Assembly (NCBI RefSeq): GCF_001640805.2
Contig: NC_066856.1
Span: 19,740,712-19,804,711 of the forward strand
Origin: Lates calcarifer
Lineage: Eukaryota > Chordata > Actinopteri > Centropomidae
DNA: 64,000 nucleotides
Direction of reading: 5' to 3'
Made by a program: the position numbers and the translations under genes. The notes beneath the pieces were generated by a model that was not told where the DNA came from, searched no databases, and worked only from the letters and a program-made list of their open reading frames with translations. Of this stretch, positions 49,197-61,574 are shown one piece after another (within the stretch, counting starts at the first letter, position 1; each line of letters begins with the position of its first letter).

Positions 49197-49408
49197 TGTT
49201 CAGGAAGAAGTCACCATCAGGTCAAGAGGACGCACAAAAGGACACAAGTTCAAATCCACCAGCTGGTGCTGAGTGTGTGTCTGTGTGATGTGAAGAGGAA
49301 ACAAAAAGATGTGTGTGGATGTTGTGGTAAATCTGTGCATGTTTGTGTTGATGGATCTTTGTGTGTGTGTGTGTGTGTGTGTGTTTTACTCTGTGTGTGT
49401 GTGTGTGT
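49155..49408. repeat. Cluster of (GT)n microsatellites
   Basis: GT runs at about 49155-49194, 49362-49384 and 49393-49408, directly beside the clvs1 terminal exon. Confidence 0.9.
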
Positions 49409-52400
49409 TCAGTCCAGGGCCAGTAGTGGTGTGCTGGTCTCTCTGTCGGTCTGTCGGAGAGTTCCTGGTTCGACCGCCGACTGAGACCTGAAACACAAAC
49501 AGACTGTTATTCTAAGTGTCTGACAACATTATGGATATGATTTCTACAGAGACCAGAAACATCACTATATATCTCAATACCAGACTCCATTGACAAAAAC
49601 AGGAATTTTACAGGAGCAGAACACAGGAGCTGCTGGAATACCACTGCCTCCATCTGTTAGTGTGTCTGTGTTACTGTGAGACTTTCTGGTGTATGAGAAG
49701 TATTCAGAGCTCTTTACTAAAAAAAATATGACACAATAACACAAACAAACTAACAGATTTGTCCTGTGTTCTGCTCCGTAAAATTCCTGTTTTTGTCAAT
49801 GGAGTCTGGTATTAATATATCGTGATGTTTCTGGTTAAACAAAAAGGATCTTTTTCCTGGTTTAAGACTTAGGATGCTAGAATTAGTTCACATGCACTGA
49901 GTAGAGAGTTTTTCTACTTCCTCCTCACCTCTTCATCATCTCCTTGTCTCCTCCTCCTCCTCCACAGTTCTCCCTGACGTGCAGGGCGTCGTACGTCAGC
50001 GTGTACTCGGTCTCGTCGTTGTAGTCGGGTCCCAGCAGCGTTCGGGCCCAGATGCCCATGTCGTACGGCGGCAACGTCCCGCCAAACTCTGATGGCAAAC
50101 ACTCGGGCTGGATGAGCTGGTGGAGCGAGTTCAGGTTGTTACCGTGGAGGAAGATCTGAGGAGGAAAAGGAGAGGAGGAGGAGAGAGGGAAGAAGAGGAG
50201 ACGACAGGAGAAGAGGAAACGAGAGAGAAGGAGAGGAGAGGAAGCGAGGAGGGGAAGAGGTGGAAAGAAAAAGACAAGAAAGAGATTAAGAATCAAAACA
50301 GATGAATGAAAGACAAAAAAGAGAAAAGAGGAGGAAAAGAAATGAAGGAGAGAAGAATAAGAAAGAAAAGGAAAATGAAGGGAGAAAGAGAAAACAAAGA
50401 AAACAGAGGATGATGTGAAGAGGAGAAGAAAAATAAGAAAGAAGAGAAGGACGTCGGGTTTGAACTGAAAAGAGGCGACGGAGGAGAAGAAGAAGAGATA
50501 AAAAGTGTTTGTGTGTTTTCACCCTTTTCCTGGTCTTGTCTTTGAGGAAAGGTTTGATGATGGTGTACATGGCGTGAATGTACCACGGCTGATTCACAAA
50601 GTGGATTCCTCCAAAACGAGCGGGAAAACTGTCCTGAGGAGGAGACGAGACGAGACAGACGTTTTATTCTCTGACATAAAATCCCCCACTCCTGATGTCT
50701 GAAGCTTTTACATGTCTTAAAACTACGTCCTGGAGGACGTTCTTGAGTCACATCTTGTGGATTAACCAACGCTGAATCAACAAACAGCTGCTGGAGGAAC
50801 AGTCAAGTTGTTTTTATTTACCTGCAGGCCTTCAATGGCCAGTTTGAGGATGTTGGGCGTGAGCTTCGAGGCCTGTTTGAAGGAGAAGTTGCTCCAGTCG
50901 ATGATGAGGATGAAGCCGTTGATCTGGAGCTCTGGGTTTTCTATCAGCACCTCCAGAGAGAGGAGGATCGCCCGCAGGATGTCCGTGAACAAGTTCCTGA
51001 TGGAGGGAGGAGGCGGAGGAGGAGGGAAAGATGCAGGAGTGTCAGTATTTATCAGAAGGTAATCAATAGTTAAAGAGAGTGTGACGGTTCCTCGTGCTTT
51101 AGGTCTTAACTACAACACTGGATTCAATAATCTGCTCTTGTATTTTTAGTCGTAAGCACAGATATGACTCATTAGGCTCTTTGTGTTTTCAATCAATACA
51201 GAGTGTGTGTGTTTGTGTGTGTGTTACCTGCTCTGGTCCCAGTTGGAGGCGAACAGGATGAGGATTTTTCGGCCATGTTGATCCGGAGTCTCCAGCACGC
51301 CTGGAAAACCGTCCATCAGCGCTCGTTTGATACCAGGGTCATCCACCTGGAACAATCACACAAAGACCCTGAAGGACTTAAATTCACCTTCAATACAGGA
51401 GAAAACATTCAAACGTACGTGGACACTTGAACATTACACCCATATGTTCAGAGTAAAGCCGTCTGACATCATTTTCCACCATGTTAAAGGTCACTAAGAA
51501 GAGTTTCTACCATTCGTTTAGTTTGTATTTTCAACATTTTCCACATCGTTTGAGCAAATCTAAGGCTGAAAGGTTAGAGCTAACAAGGTCCACAATAATA
51601 AAAACCATGTCCAGGCTGCTAACAAGAACAAACTGTGGTGTCTGTTTACGTCTTGTATCTTTTATTTTCACCTCAGAGACTGCTTAAAAATTTACAAGCA
51701 AATATAAATACAACACGATCGTATATTTTACAAGTTTATCTTTACAAGTTGGCAAAGATTGACAGTGGACTGAATTTCTGGTCCCGGCTTCATCAATCTC
51801 CTGAAAATCTGCATCTTCTTATGTTCAAAGTGTAAAAGTCGTGAACAGGAACAGACCTTGAAGCTCTGGAACATGTCGAGGTTCTGCTGTCTGAACTGGA
51901 AGTACTGGGCCAGCAGTCTGAAGGTTTCCACCTGGTCGAACTTTCTGGCTCTCAGGAAGCGAAGGATGAAGTCGTCGTCCGTTCGCAGGAAGCCGATGTC
52001 CGGCCGCGTCACGATCATGTCCCGCACCTGGATTCAAGACATGCATTCGGTTCAGTTCTGACATTAAGAGACTGGTAACAGCATGGATGACTAAGTTAAT
52101 CAGGGCTTGGATGGAGGATGTTAAGTTCTAAAGGTCCTCTAGGAGTTTCTAGGTGTCTTTTGGAAGTAGTCCTTTAAGGGGAGGCAGTCCTTTAGGAGGT
52201 TCTAGAGGTCTTTAAGAGGTTGTACTGGTCAGTGACCAGGTTCTAGAGGTCCTCTAGGAGTTTCTTATTAAGGTTTTAATGGTCACTGAGAAGATTCTAG
52301 ATGTAGTTCTGGAAATTTTAGTGATCAATTGCAAGGTTTTCCAAGTCCTTCAGAAGGTTCAGGGATGAATTCAGCAGATTGTAATGGTCATTGAGAAGGT

Positions 52401-52753
52401 TCTACTAGTTTTGATGATCAATGGCAAGATTCAGGAGGTCTAGAAGGTTCAGGGGATGTTGTGGCTTGCAGTGGTCATTGGGAGTTTCTACGAGACCTCA
52501 GGAGTTTCTATGGGTCTTGGGAGGGTGTAGGGGTTTTTAAGAAGTCCTAGTAGTGCTTCAGGAGGTTTCTAGTGGGCTTTTAGGGGATTTTAAGGGTCCT
52601 CTGGCTAAAAACTGTTTTCAAACTGTCAGACAGGTGTGTGGTGCAGCTGTGTACCTGCTGGATGTCCTGGTGCAGAGTGTCCGGGTTTTCATTCAGCTCT
52701 AAACGAGCTTTCTCTGTCGTCTCTGAGCTTAGGCCGGCGTGGAGGTGAGTCAT
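49409..52753 (-). CDS. clvs1: Clavesin-1 (CRAL-TRIO domain lipid-binding protein)
   Basis: Binds phosphatidylinositol 3,5-bisphosphate on clathrin-coated vesicles and late endosomes, mainly in neurons. Coding exons on the minus strand: 52655-52753, 51857-52027, 51228-51346, 50822-50996, 50523-50633, 49929-50155 and 49409-49487, 981 nt or 326 residues. It starts [20 protein letters not shown]. The N-terminal CRAL-TRIO helices include [20 protein letters not shown]. The Sec14-like core has [20 protein letters not shown] and [20 protein letters not shown]. The C-terminus SQSAVEPG ... PLLALD is conserved. [20 protein letters not shown] and the neighbourhood with asph point to clvs1 and not clvs2. 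The human protein has 22 more residues before MTHLQ, which I do not find in this exon. The exon extends to an acceptor at 52804, so an upstream 5' exon exists. Confidence 0.96.
49530..49852. mobile_element. Fold-back MITE, copy 6 (clvs1 intron)
   Basis: Complete copy of the second sub-type, with TTTTACAGGAGCAGAACACA in the arm. It lies between the last two coding exons of clvs1. It shares the left flank GTGTCTGACAACAT with copy 2, so the element may extend that far. Confidence 0.85.
52100..52615. repeat. Degenerate minisatellite (GGTTCTAG/GGAGTTTCTA units)
   Basis: Many imperfect copies of a 25-40 nt unit containing AGGTTCTAGAGGTCCTCTAG or GGAGTTTCTA, in the first clvs1 intron. Strongly biased to G and T on the plus strand. 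Confidence 0.65.
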
Positions 52754-52804
52754 CTTCACGTCTCTGGTTTGGTTCTTAGAGTCCAAAGCGAGCTCCTGTA
52801 GCAC

Positions 52805-55800
52805 CTGTAGTCCGTCAGATCAGCAGGTGAATCTGTTTTTCCTGGACTCTCCTGTTTTATTCAGATTCAAAGACGTAGTTCCAGTTGTCAGGAGTCTTTG
52901 TTGTTGAGTCTGTTGTGGCTCAGATCAGTTAGAAAATTGAGTCTTTGCCCTTTTTTGACTGAAACACAATCTTATTTGCTGTCTGTGTTTGTAACGTCTT
53001 TGATTTCACATTTACAAAAGGAAACTGTTTGATCTCCTACAAAATTTACAGATTTTGTGTCAGTAAGAGACAATCACGGTCGTCTTAATTTACGCTGTAC
53101 AGTTTGAGAAATCTTGATTTGCCTATGAATCGACAATCGTCAGCGCTGTCTTCTTCTACATCATCGGCTCTTAGGAAGCTGAAAGTCTTTTTGGTTATTG
53201 ATGCTGGATTGAAATATTGAGTCTTTCAAAGAGCCATTCACATCCTTTTTGTCCTAATCGTCTTCCTGTTCAGCATCTCACAGCTCCCTCCTCCTCCTCA
53301 GCTCGGTCATGATGTTTGGTAGTTTCAGGATCATCAGTTGGTGTCGTTGACTCTCTGCTTCATCGTGCTGGAGCTGGAGGCTTGATTACAATGAGTCCTG
53401 TTGGTTGAGTCCGCCTCGGTCAGATGTCAGAGGTCAGTTAAGGCAACTCGGTCTGATTCCTCAACCTACGAGAAAAATGAGAAGGAACTTTTAAAACCAT
53501 ATTTTCATGTTGTTCCTTAAGTAAAAGTACCAATACCACACTATAAAACAAACTCTACAAAAGTAGAAGAGAGAGTAAAAGAGGTTCGAGCCAGTTATTA
53601 AATCCAAGGGCTCAGTCATTTTCCACCCCTAAAGACATGAAAGATTATAACTGTTCATGTGTTATTAGCTGAAGCACATCAGGTCACATTTTATCACCAA
53701 TTAATCCAGAAAACCAGGTCAGACCAAAGAGTTCACCACTGAAGTGTCAGTATAAAGTAGCATGAAAGGGAAATGCTAAAATACAAATACCTCCAGAGTG
53801 GTATTAAAGAGAAACATCAGGGAGGAAAGCAGCATTTGACTGTACATCAAGGTGAGAAACACTACAGGTCAGATTTGACCAGAGTCTCTGTTTGAAATAT
53901 ATCACAGAGCTCAGTGTAAAGCATGACCAAAAAGAGACTTAAAACAACCACAGAGAGATGTAAATGACCAAAAACAGATGAAAACAATTAAAAACAGACA
54001 CAATATGACCAGAAACAGATGCAAAGCGACCAAAAAGGACATGAAATAATCATGAAAATACAAAAATGACCATAAAAAGACACATAACAAACAAAAATGG
54101 ATGCAAAATGACCAAAAACAGAAGAAAAACAATTACAAAAACACAAAAAATGACCATTAAAAGACAGAAAACTGACGAAAAGACCTCAAACTACTCAAGT
54201 GGACGCTTGTCAGATTTCGTGCAGATGTTCGTGTTCCCGTCAGGATGAACTGCAGAAACTTCTAGCGCCATCATCAGGTCACAATTTTAATTTGTCCAAC
54301 ACCTGCAGAATTAATGATGCTCTCATGTTAGCATTTAGCTCAGAGCTGCTAACATGGCTGCAGACTGTCTGTAATCACGTCTGATTTATTTTAATTATTA
54401 TATGTTTAATTTTAGATAGTAATCTATTACTATTCCTGTAAAGTTACTTATTTATAGCTACTACACATTTGTTGTTGTGCCTCTGATGCTCGTTCAGTTT
54501 CCTGCCTGAACCAGATGAGTAGAGTTTATCTTTATTTTATCTCTTATGGGGGTTGGTCAGACCATCAGTTGACCCCCCAGCCCCCACCCCCACCCTGTCC
54601 CCATCTGCCGTTCACATTAATTGTGTCAGATGTGGCCCAATCTGTCCGTCCACTGAGACAGCATAATGAAAAGAGAGACCCCCCCACACACACACCCTGA
54701 GATGAACCATACAGGAGAAATGAGCCTGGACGTTGCTCTCACTGTAAAACACAGACAGGTTTAAACTGTCTGTAAACAGTCAGATCGCAGTGACCCCTGT
54801 GGTGTGTGGGCAGACCCAGTGTCCTCACAGGGAGCCAAAGATTTCAGAGCATCCTCCAGGAGCGAGCGCGCCCAGCTCGGGTATTTATTCTGATTCAGTG
54901 GGAATCAAACCAGAGGACTCACAGTGGAGCGACCTGCTAGGTGTGCTGGTTGAATCCCGGCCGTCCTGGCTGGCTCGACGGCCCTCCGGCGGTGGTGGTG
55001 CTGATGCTGGGGACGGTGGTGGTGGTGGTGGCCATCGGTATCCCGCGGACAAAAGAGACCTCCGTCCGAATTAAAAACCAAAAGGAGGGAGGAAAAAATA
55101 AAAACCCCAAATAAAATAAAGGTCCCTGAAGGCGTCAGAGGAGGATTAAAGTCTGTCCTTGTGGAGCATCGTAACGTGTGAGGAGGAGGAGGAAGAGGAG
55201 GAGGAAGGCGCAGGATCTGACTGAGATGCGTTTTCACTTTGTGCTCCGAGAAGACGTCAGGATGCTCCAACGCTGTCAAGATTTCAAAATAAACGGCTCC
55301 GCTTCCTGTCTGCGCTTCCAAAATAAAATATAAATGATCTGATTGGAATCAGCTGAAAACAAGACAAACAAACCAGGACGAGAGGAGAAGAACGGATTCA
55401 CTATTTTAGCTCTCATGTAAACCTTCTAAATTAATAACACACCTGTTTAAACCATATTCAATATGACGATCCACGAATCACGTCTTTCGTCTATGGTTTT
55501 ATTTTGAAGCCAGGCTCCTCGGGTTTCCGGTCTGTTCGTGTAAACACCGTCTGACTTTACTCACCTGGACTCTCCTGCCTGTGTGACAGCAGCTGACGGC
55601 CGTGCGCGTCCACGAGACAACCTGGACAGACTGTAGGTTGTACGCGTGCACGCCGTAGCTGCTGCGGATACGCGCATATATACATATTTAGGCTATGAGG
55701 TCGAAGACTCTGCACAGTATGTGAGTTTATTATTATTATTATTTTACATGTTTACATCACATTTATTCTACATTATTAGTTTATGCTTATTTATGTTACA

Positions 55801-56466
55801 TTTATACTTAAATATATGCATGAATATTTTTGTTTAATCTAAAATATTATTATTATTATTATTCAATATAGATTTCTATTATTAACATATAGTGCAACCA
55901 ATTTTTTTATTGTTTAATTTCAGTTTTATTGTTGATTTTCTTGATTAAACAATTCGTCGTTTTGTTGTTAAAATGTCAGAGCCCCATGAAATGTTTTTAA
56001 ATCTTGCGTTTATTTTGTATCCAAAAGCTAAAAATATGAATTTTTGGTAATAATAAATAAAGAAAAGCTGCAAACTCCTCTTTTTTCAGGGAAAATTTTT
56101 CAAATTATTTATTATCTAAATCGTTGCGTGGAGGCTTTTATTTTGAATGCGTACAGTGACGTACTTCCTGTTGTGCCAAGGTTCACTTCGTTGGGAAACT
56201 CCTAAAAGACGGCCGCATTACCTCGATTAAAATCAGCCTTACTGTAGAAAAACCTTTGTTACTGACTTGGAAATTGTATTTTTATATCAACTGAAGTTTG
56301 TACAACAGTTTTCTGTACGTGTCACATCGCTGGACGTCGTTATTTGTCTCATTTTCAGCACTTTATCGTCGCTAAATCTGCCCATCCCGGCGCTTGCTAA
56401 CGTTAGCTCATCGGCTAGCCACCATTCACTCTTCGAAGAAAGAATCGATTAATCGTTATCACAGTC
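52805..56466. other. clvs1 5' intron/promoter and divergent spacer to riok3
   Basis: Besides the repeats listed, there is a GGT-rich patch at 54990-55030 and CpG-richer sequence at about 54850-55060 and 55540-55670, where a clvs1 5' exon and promoter could lie. The GC-richer sequence at 56150-56460 immediately precedes the riok3 ATG and is probably its promoter/5' UTR. I cannot place the clvs1 first exon. Confidence 0.4.
53920..54190. repeat. Degenerate ~30-bp A-rich tandem repeat
   Basis: Repeated AAATGACCAAAAACAGATG-like units (ACCAAAAA, AAACAATTA, AAAGACA). Short open frames across it are repeat translations. Confidence 0.75.
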
Positions 56467-59400
56467 ATGGATCGAACAGGAGTCACTACAGAAACACCAA
56501 AGGTAAGAAGCTCTGTGGTTCAGTTGTCTTCTCCTGTCGTGTCTTGTTCGTTTTGTCAAAGAAAACGATGAAGTGTTAGCTGCTAATGCTAGCCGCTGTC
56601 CAATATGGCCATGTCCGAATGAAGACTGTGTTTCTATTTTTGTAAATAGAATCAGTTTCCACTCATGTCTTTAATGCTCTGGAAATTTCTATAAACATGT
56701 AGCACAGAGGGAATTATTGTGGCGACTGTCTAACGCCTTATATCTTTATTTTAGTGAAGTTTGAATGGTAAAATGTCAGTTTACAAACAGCAGCTGTGAG
56801 TTTTTTAACACATATTTTAATCATTATATTGTTATTTAACGAGTCCATCAGCACATTTACATCTAAAACAAACCAGATAAATGTCGTTATTCCAAATAAG
56901 TTAGTTTTAATAATGTGGGTGGATCCTAAACACGTCAGGACCCTGGAGGAGGGAGCTCAGCTCAGACATGTCTGAACTAGTCTTTTTATTATTGGTCACT
57001 GGTTCATTTACTACAAACTTTCACTGTACATATAGCAAGCTACAACTCAGTACATGTGTTGATGGTTTTTGAAGTGAAAAGAAGGAAATCCAACCTCTTA
57101 CAGCAAAGCCTCTAAAGATGTTAACATGCAGCTAATTGTTATTCTGTGATCTCACATGAAGAACAAAGTTATTCTGGTGTGTGGTAAAAGTTTGAGCAAC
57201 CAGAGAGTCAGCATTACAAGAAGAGGAACTAAAGTTCAGACCAGAAGTATGTGGATAGTTACTTAATTCAGAAATAAAATGATATATTCTACATTACAGA
57301 GTGAAGTCTCAGCTTAAATGTGAGTCTGTTAAATCGATGTAGAACCAACTGTGTGGGAGACGTAGCTCTTTAAACACATACAACATGTCGAAAAGTAACT
57401 GGACACTGAGCAGCTGAGTGTTGAGTCAGTGTTAGTTCATGAACACATGAGCTCAGACGTGACTCAGAGCTGACTGAGAGTTCCCATTTAGACCGAGGTG
57501 GAGTCAGTGAGAGCAGGAAGGATGAAGAAGATAATTACGAAGCTAAAACACAGGATGAGTAGAGAATGATAAACGAGCTGTTTCCCCGTCATCCATCAAC
57601 AGAAGACGTCATGAAACAACAACAGTATGTTTGTTATTTTAGTGGCTGTCAGTATTTATTAGCTCACAGCTCACAAGTTAGAAATCTGACCTCAGGGGAC
57701 GTTCCAGTTGAAACTTCTGACTAGGAACTTGGAAATTCCGACTTCGGTGTTCAACTTGAAGGCACCATAATAACAGTGTGTGTTGCTGCAGAGCCCGTGG
57801 GGTTCGGTGGCCCCGGCCACTCCGGCCTGCTCTCTGGTTGATGTGATGAGCGAGCAGCTGGCCCGACAGCTGGACGAGGAGAACAACGCCTTCCCTGCGC
57901 TCGCAGAGTAAGTTCTCACCTGCTTCACCTGCAGTCTGTGTATTCACTTTTTTTATCGTTTACTCTCACCATCGTCTTCCCTCTTCTCCTCTCAGGCCCG
58001 GAGCAGATCTGTTGCTGTCGGACGAGGCTCCAGACACGACCAGCGACCTGATGCTCGCCCAGATGTTACAGATGCAGTTCGACCGAGAGTTTGATGATCA
58101 GCTCCGCCGCGAGGAGAAGAAGTTCAACGGAGACAGCAAAGGTAGAAACACGAGAAAACACACGTTGTTGAGACAGTGAGTGAAGAGTTTAGGTTTAATC
58201 AGTGACGGTGTGTGTTAATGTTTTGTGTCCAGTGTCCATCTCCTTTGAGAACTACAGAATGGTCCATCCATATGAAGACAGCGACAGCTCGGAGGACGAA
58301 GTCGACTGGCAGGACACAAGACACGACCCCTACAGAGCCGGTACCACACTTACACACCTCACTTTATACCAAGTCACTTCACTGTGATTTGGATAAAATG
58401 TGGCACAAGTTACAGGAAATTAGTGACTGAACTCTGTGTGTGATGTTTCAGAAAAGCCTCAGACGACGCCCCGGAGAGGTTTCACCGGGAAAGGAAAGAA
58501 CATCACCACCAAACACGACGAGGAGACGTGTGGTCGCAAGAACACGGCTCGTATGGACAACGTAAGACAACTGCATACTGTGTTCTCCACAAAAGCAAGT
58601 CACGTTTATATTTAATAATAAATACACCAATCAGCCACAACATGAAACCACTGACAGGTGAAGACACCAACCTAAACACTGGCTGATCAGCAAGTTCACT
58701 CTTAAAGTGTTTTAATTAGAAACCTGCAGGTTGACTTCCTCCTTCATTCATGGACGTAATAACTGGAAAACAAAATAAAATATTTAAGTCTTAGAACCCA
58801 CAAGGACGGAGAGAGGGAGAGTATGAAAAGGAACAGGTTGTATTTTTCATCAGGAGTCGTCTTTATTATCACAAATACATCCTCTTTAGACACTCAAAGC
58901 AAATTATAAACTGGCTCTGAGTGAATCAGACTCATACCAACTGTTTTAAAATGTCTTACATTCAGTTTACAAACATTAATTCTTTTAAAGTCTGAATTTC
59001 TAACGTCACAAACATTTTATTTAGTTACATTTATCCAGGTTTCAATTTCTTTTTGTCAAAATGAGACAAATCTTTAAACCTAACGATGTCTTTTCACACC
59101 TAAATGTTAAACACAGAATAACCTGACTCTTGTTTCTACGTAAAACCACGTGTACTGTTCACCTTCATATCTGATAATACCTGATTTACCTCCTCCTCCT
59201 CCTCCTCATCCTCCACCTCCTCCTCCAGTTTGCCCCTGGAGGTCCATGTCGGTGACGGGCTGGGGATGGACCTGAAGTTGTCCAATCAGGTGTTTAACTC
59301 TCTGAAGCAGCACTGCTACAGCGAGCAGAGACGCAGCGCCAGGCTGCACGAGAAGAAGGAGCACTCCACCGCCGTACGTACAGACGCCTCCACCCACGCA

Positions 59401-61574
59401 GACCAGGAGTGACGATACACAAACATCCTGGTTTCAAACTCTTTCCTCTCTCCTCAGGAACAAGCGGTGGACCCTCGCACTCGTCTGCTCATGTATAAGA
59501 TGGTGAACTCTGGCGTGCTGGAAAACATCAACGGCTGCATCAGCACTGGGAAAGAGTCCGTCGTCTTCCACGCTGACGGAGGGAGGTGAGTGGACGGAGA
59601 GGGAGGAGGCTCCCGACTGTTTTTAACCTTTAATGAAATAAAATAAACAGAAACAGCTGCTAAAAACTCCAGGTGTGTGTTTGTGTGTTTCAGTCTGGAG
59701 GAGCAGCCGGTCCCGGACGAGGTGGTGCTGAAGGTTTTTAAAACGACGCTCAATGAGTTCAAGAACAGAGACCGCTACATCAAAGACGACTATCGCTTCA
59801 AGGAGCGATTCAGCAAACTGAACCCGCGCAAAGTCATCAGGCTGTGGGCCGAGAAGGAGATGCACAACCTGTCCAGGTAACTGCTGATAATTACTGCTCA
59901 TGCTCATCATTTCAGATTATTACAACTTATTAAAACTCTCTATATATCTCTATCAGTCTCTATCAATACCAGACTCCACTGACAAAAACAGAGATTTAAC
60001 CAGGAGCTGCTGGAATACCACTGCCTCCATCTGTTAGTGTGTCTGTGTTACTGTGTGGTACTTTTACTTCAGTAAAGTATCTGATTACTTCTTCCACCAC
60101 TGAAAGTCACACAGTAACACAGACACACTAACAGATGGAGGCAGTGGTATTCCAGCAGCTCCTGGTTAAATCACTGTTTTTCTCTATGGAGTCTGGTAGA
60201 GATATATAGAGATGTTTCTGGTTGAACTAAAAGGATCTGACTCTTTAATAACGTCATGATGTGATGCCACTGTTTGTGTTCAGGATGAAGAAGGCGGAGA
60301 TCCCCTGCCCGGAGGTGGTGCTGTTGAAGAAACACATCCTGGTGATGTCGTTCATCGGTAAAGACCACGTCCCCGCTCCCAAGCTCAAAGACGCCATGTT
60401 GGGCTCAGAGGACATGAAGAACGCCTACTACCAGGTCCTACATGTACGTACGCTGACAGAGAGCTCTGTTTATTCTGCACAGTCACTGAGGCCGACGGTT
60501 TTTTAGTTTAAGAGTAAGAAACAGCTTCTTCTTCTTGTGCAGATGATGCAGCAGCTGTATCAGGAGTGTAATCTGGTCCACGCTGATCTCAGTGAATACA
60601 ACATGCTGTGGCACGAAGGGAAGGTAAGACTGTGTCTGTTCGTCCTTCATCACCTCTGTCTCTCTCTCTCTCTCCGCTGACGTGACTCGCTCTCTCGTCG
60701 CAGGTGTGGTTGATCGACGTCAGTCAGTCCGTCGAGCCGACCCATCCTCACGGCCTAGAGTTCCTCTTCAGAGACTGCAGGAACGTTTCCACGGTAACGC
60801 CACATTGTCACACACTCGCCAGTTTAGTCTGATGGGAGATCTCAGAGCTCTGTTGTCCGTCGAGCTCCGAGAGAGAGATGAAAAACATATTTCATCATTG
60901 GTTGCTGATATCTGGATCGATCTGATTTGTGTGTGTGTGTGTTCGGGTGTTTATCAGTTTTTCCAGAAGAGAGGAGTGAGCGAGGCGATGAGTGTGTACG
61001 ACCTTTTCAACGCCGTGACCGGACTGAACATCCCCGTCGGAGCAGAAGACGAAGCTGAGTTTATAGCTGAGGTAAAAAAAAAAAAAAAAGATGAGCACAG
61101 ACTTAGCAGCCAAAAAGAAACATCATTATATATCAGTACCAGACTCCATTGACAAAAACGGGCGTTTTACCGAGCAGAACACAGGAGCTGCTGCAACTAC
61201 TGGTTGGTGTGTTTGTGTTACTGTGTGACTGTAAGTGGTGGAAGAAGTAATCAGATACTTTACTGGAGTAAAAGTACCACACAGTAACACAGACACACTA
61301 ACAGATGGAGGCAGTGGTATTCCAGCAGCTCCCAATAAAATCCCTGTTTTTGTCAATGGAGTCTGGTATTGATTTGTGATGATGATCCATCCTCTCTCTG
61401 CAGTAGTCAGTGTTTAAAGTTCTGGGTCAGGTGTTTACTCACCTCTCCTCTGTCTGACAGATCGTGGCGTTGGAGAAGAGGAACGAGGATCACGTGCAGA
61501 AGCGAGGGAAGAAAACGTTCCCCGTCACCTCTGAAGACGACCACCCTCCTTTAAAACCCGACGCTGACGACTAA
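56467..61574 (+). CDS. riok3: RIO kinase 3 (atypical serine kinase)
   Basis: Cytosolic RIO-family kinase involved in 40S ribosome maturation and ribosome-linked surveillance, and in antiviral signalling in mammals. Thirteen coding exons: 56467-56502, 57792-57907, 57996-58141, 58233-58340, 58452-58561, 59229-59373, 59458-59585, 59694-59876, 60284-60443, 60543-60623, 60704-60793, 60958-61071 and 61461-61574. About 509 residues (human 519). The N-terminal region has [14 protein letters not shown] and [20 protein letters not shown]. The kinase core has [15 protein letters not shown] (nucleotide loop), [13 protein letters not shown] (lysine), [17 protein letters not shown] (catalytic loop) and [17 protein letters not shown] (metal site). 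Exon 59229-59373 has one extra G near 59238 (CCTGGAGG where CCTGAGG restores APEVHVGDG). Without that correction it stops within nine codons. All other exons close phase. Confidence 0.95.
59938..60235. mobile_element. Fold-back MITE, copy 7 (riok3 intron)
   Basis: Complete palindromic copy in the intron between the riok3 exons ending 59876 and starting 60284. Confidence 0.85.
61108..61372. mobile_element. Fold-back MITE, copy 8 (riok3 intron)
   Basis: Sub-type with CGAGCAGAACACAGGAGCTG. It sits between the last two riok3 exons, immediately after an A-run at 61074-61089. Confidence 0.85.

Larger units (their letters stand above)
46363..49408. other. asph 3' UTR, convergent spacer and clvs1 3' side
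   Basis: No exon recognised. The first part is the asph 3' UTR. The middle is AT-rich, with MITE copy 5 at 47303-47403. From 49155 to 49408 there are several GT-rich microsatellites, whose cysteine/valine open frames are repeat translations. These run up to the clvs1 stop codon. Confidence 0.5.

Noticed and set aside
49155..49408. Cysteine/valine-rich ORFs on the plus strand
   Set aside because: Products of the (GT)n microsatellites.
50160..50770. Long Ser/Leu/Phe ORFs on the minus strand around the clvs1 exon
   Set aside because: They are translations of the GGA/GAA-rich intron. Real clvs1 exon borders are fixed by phase and homology.
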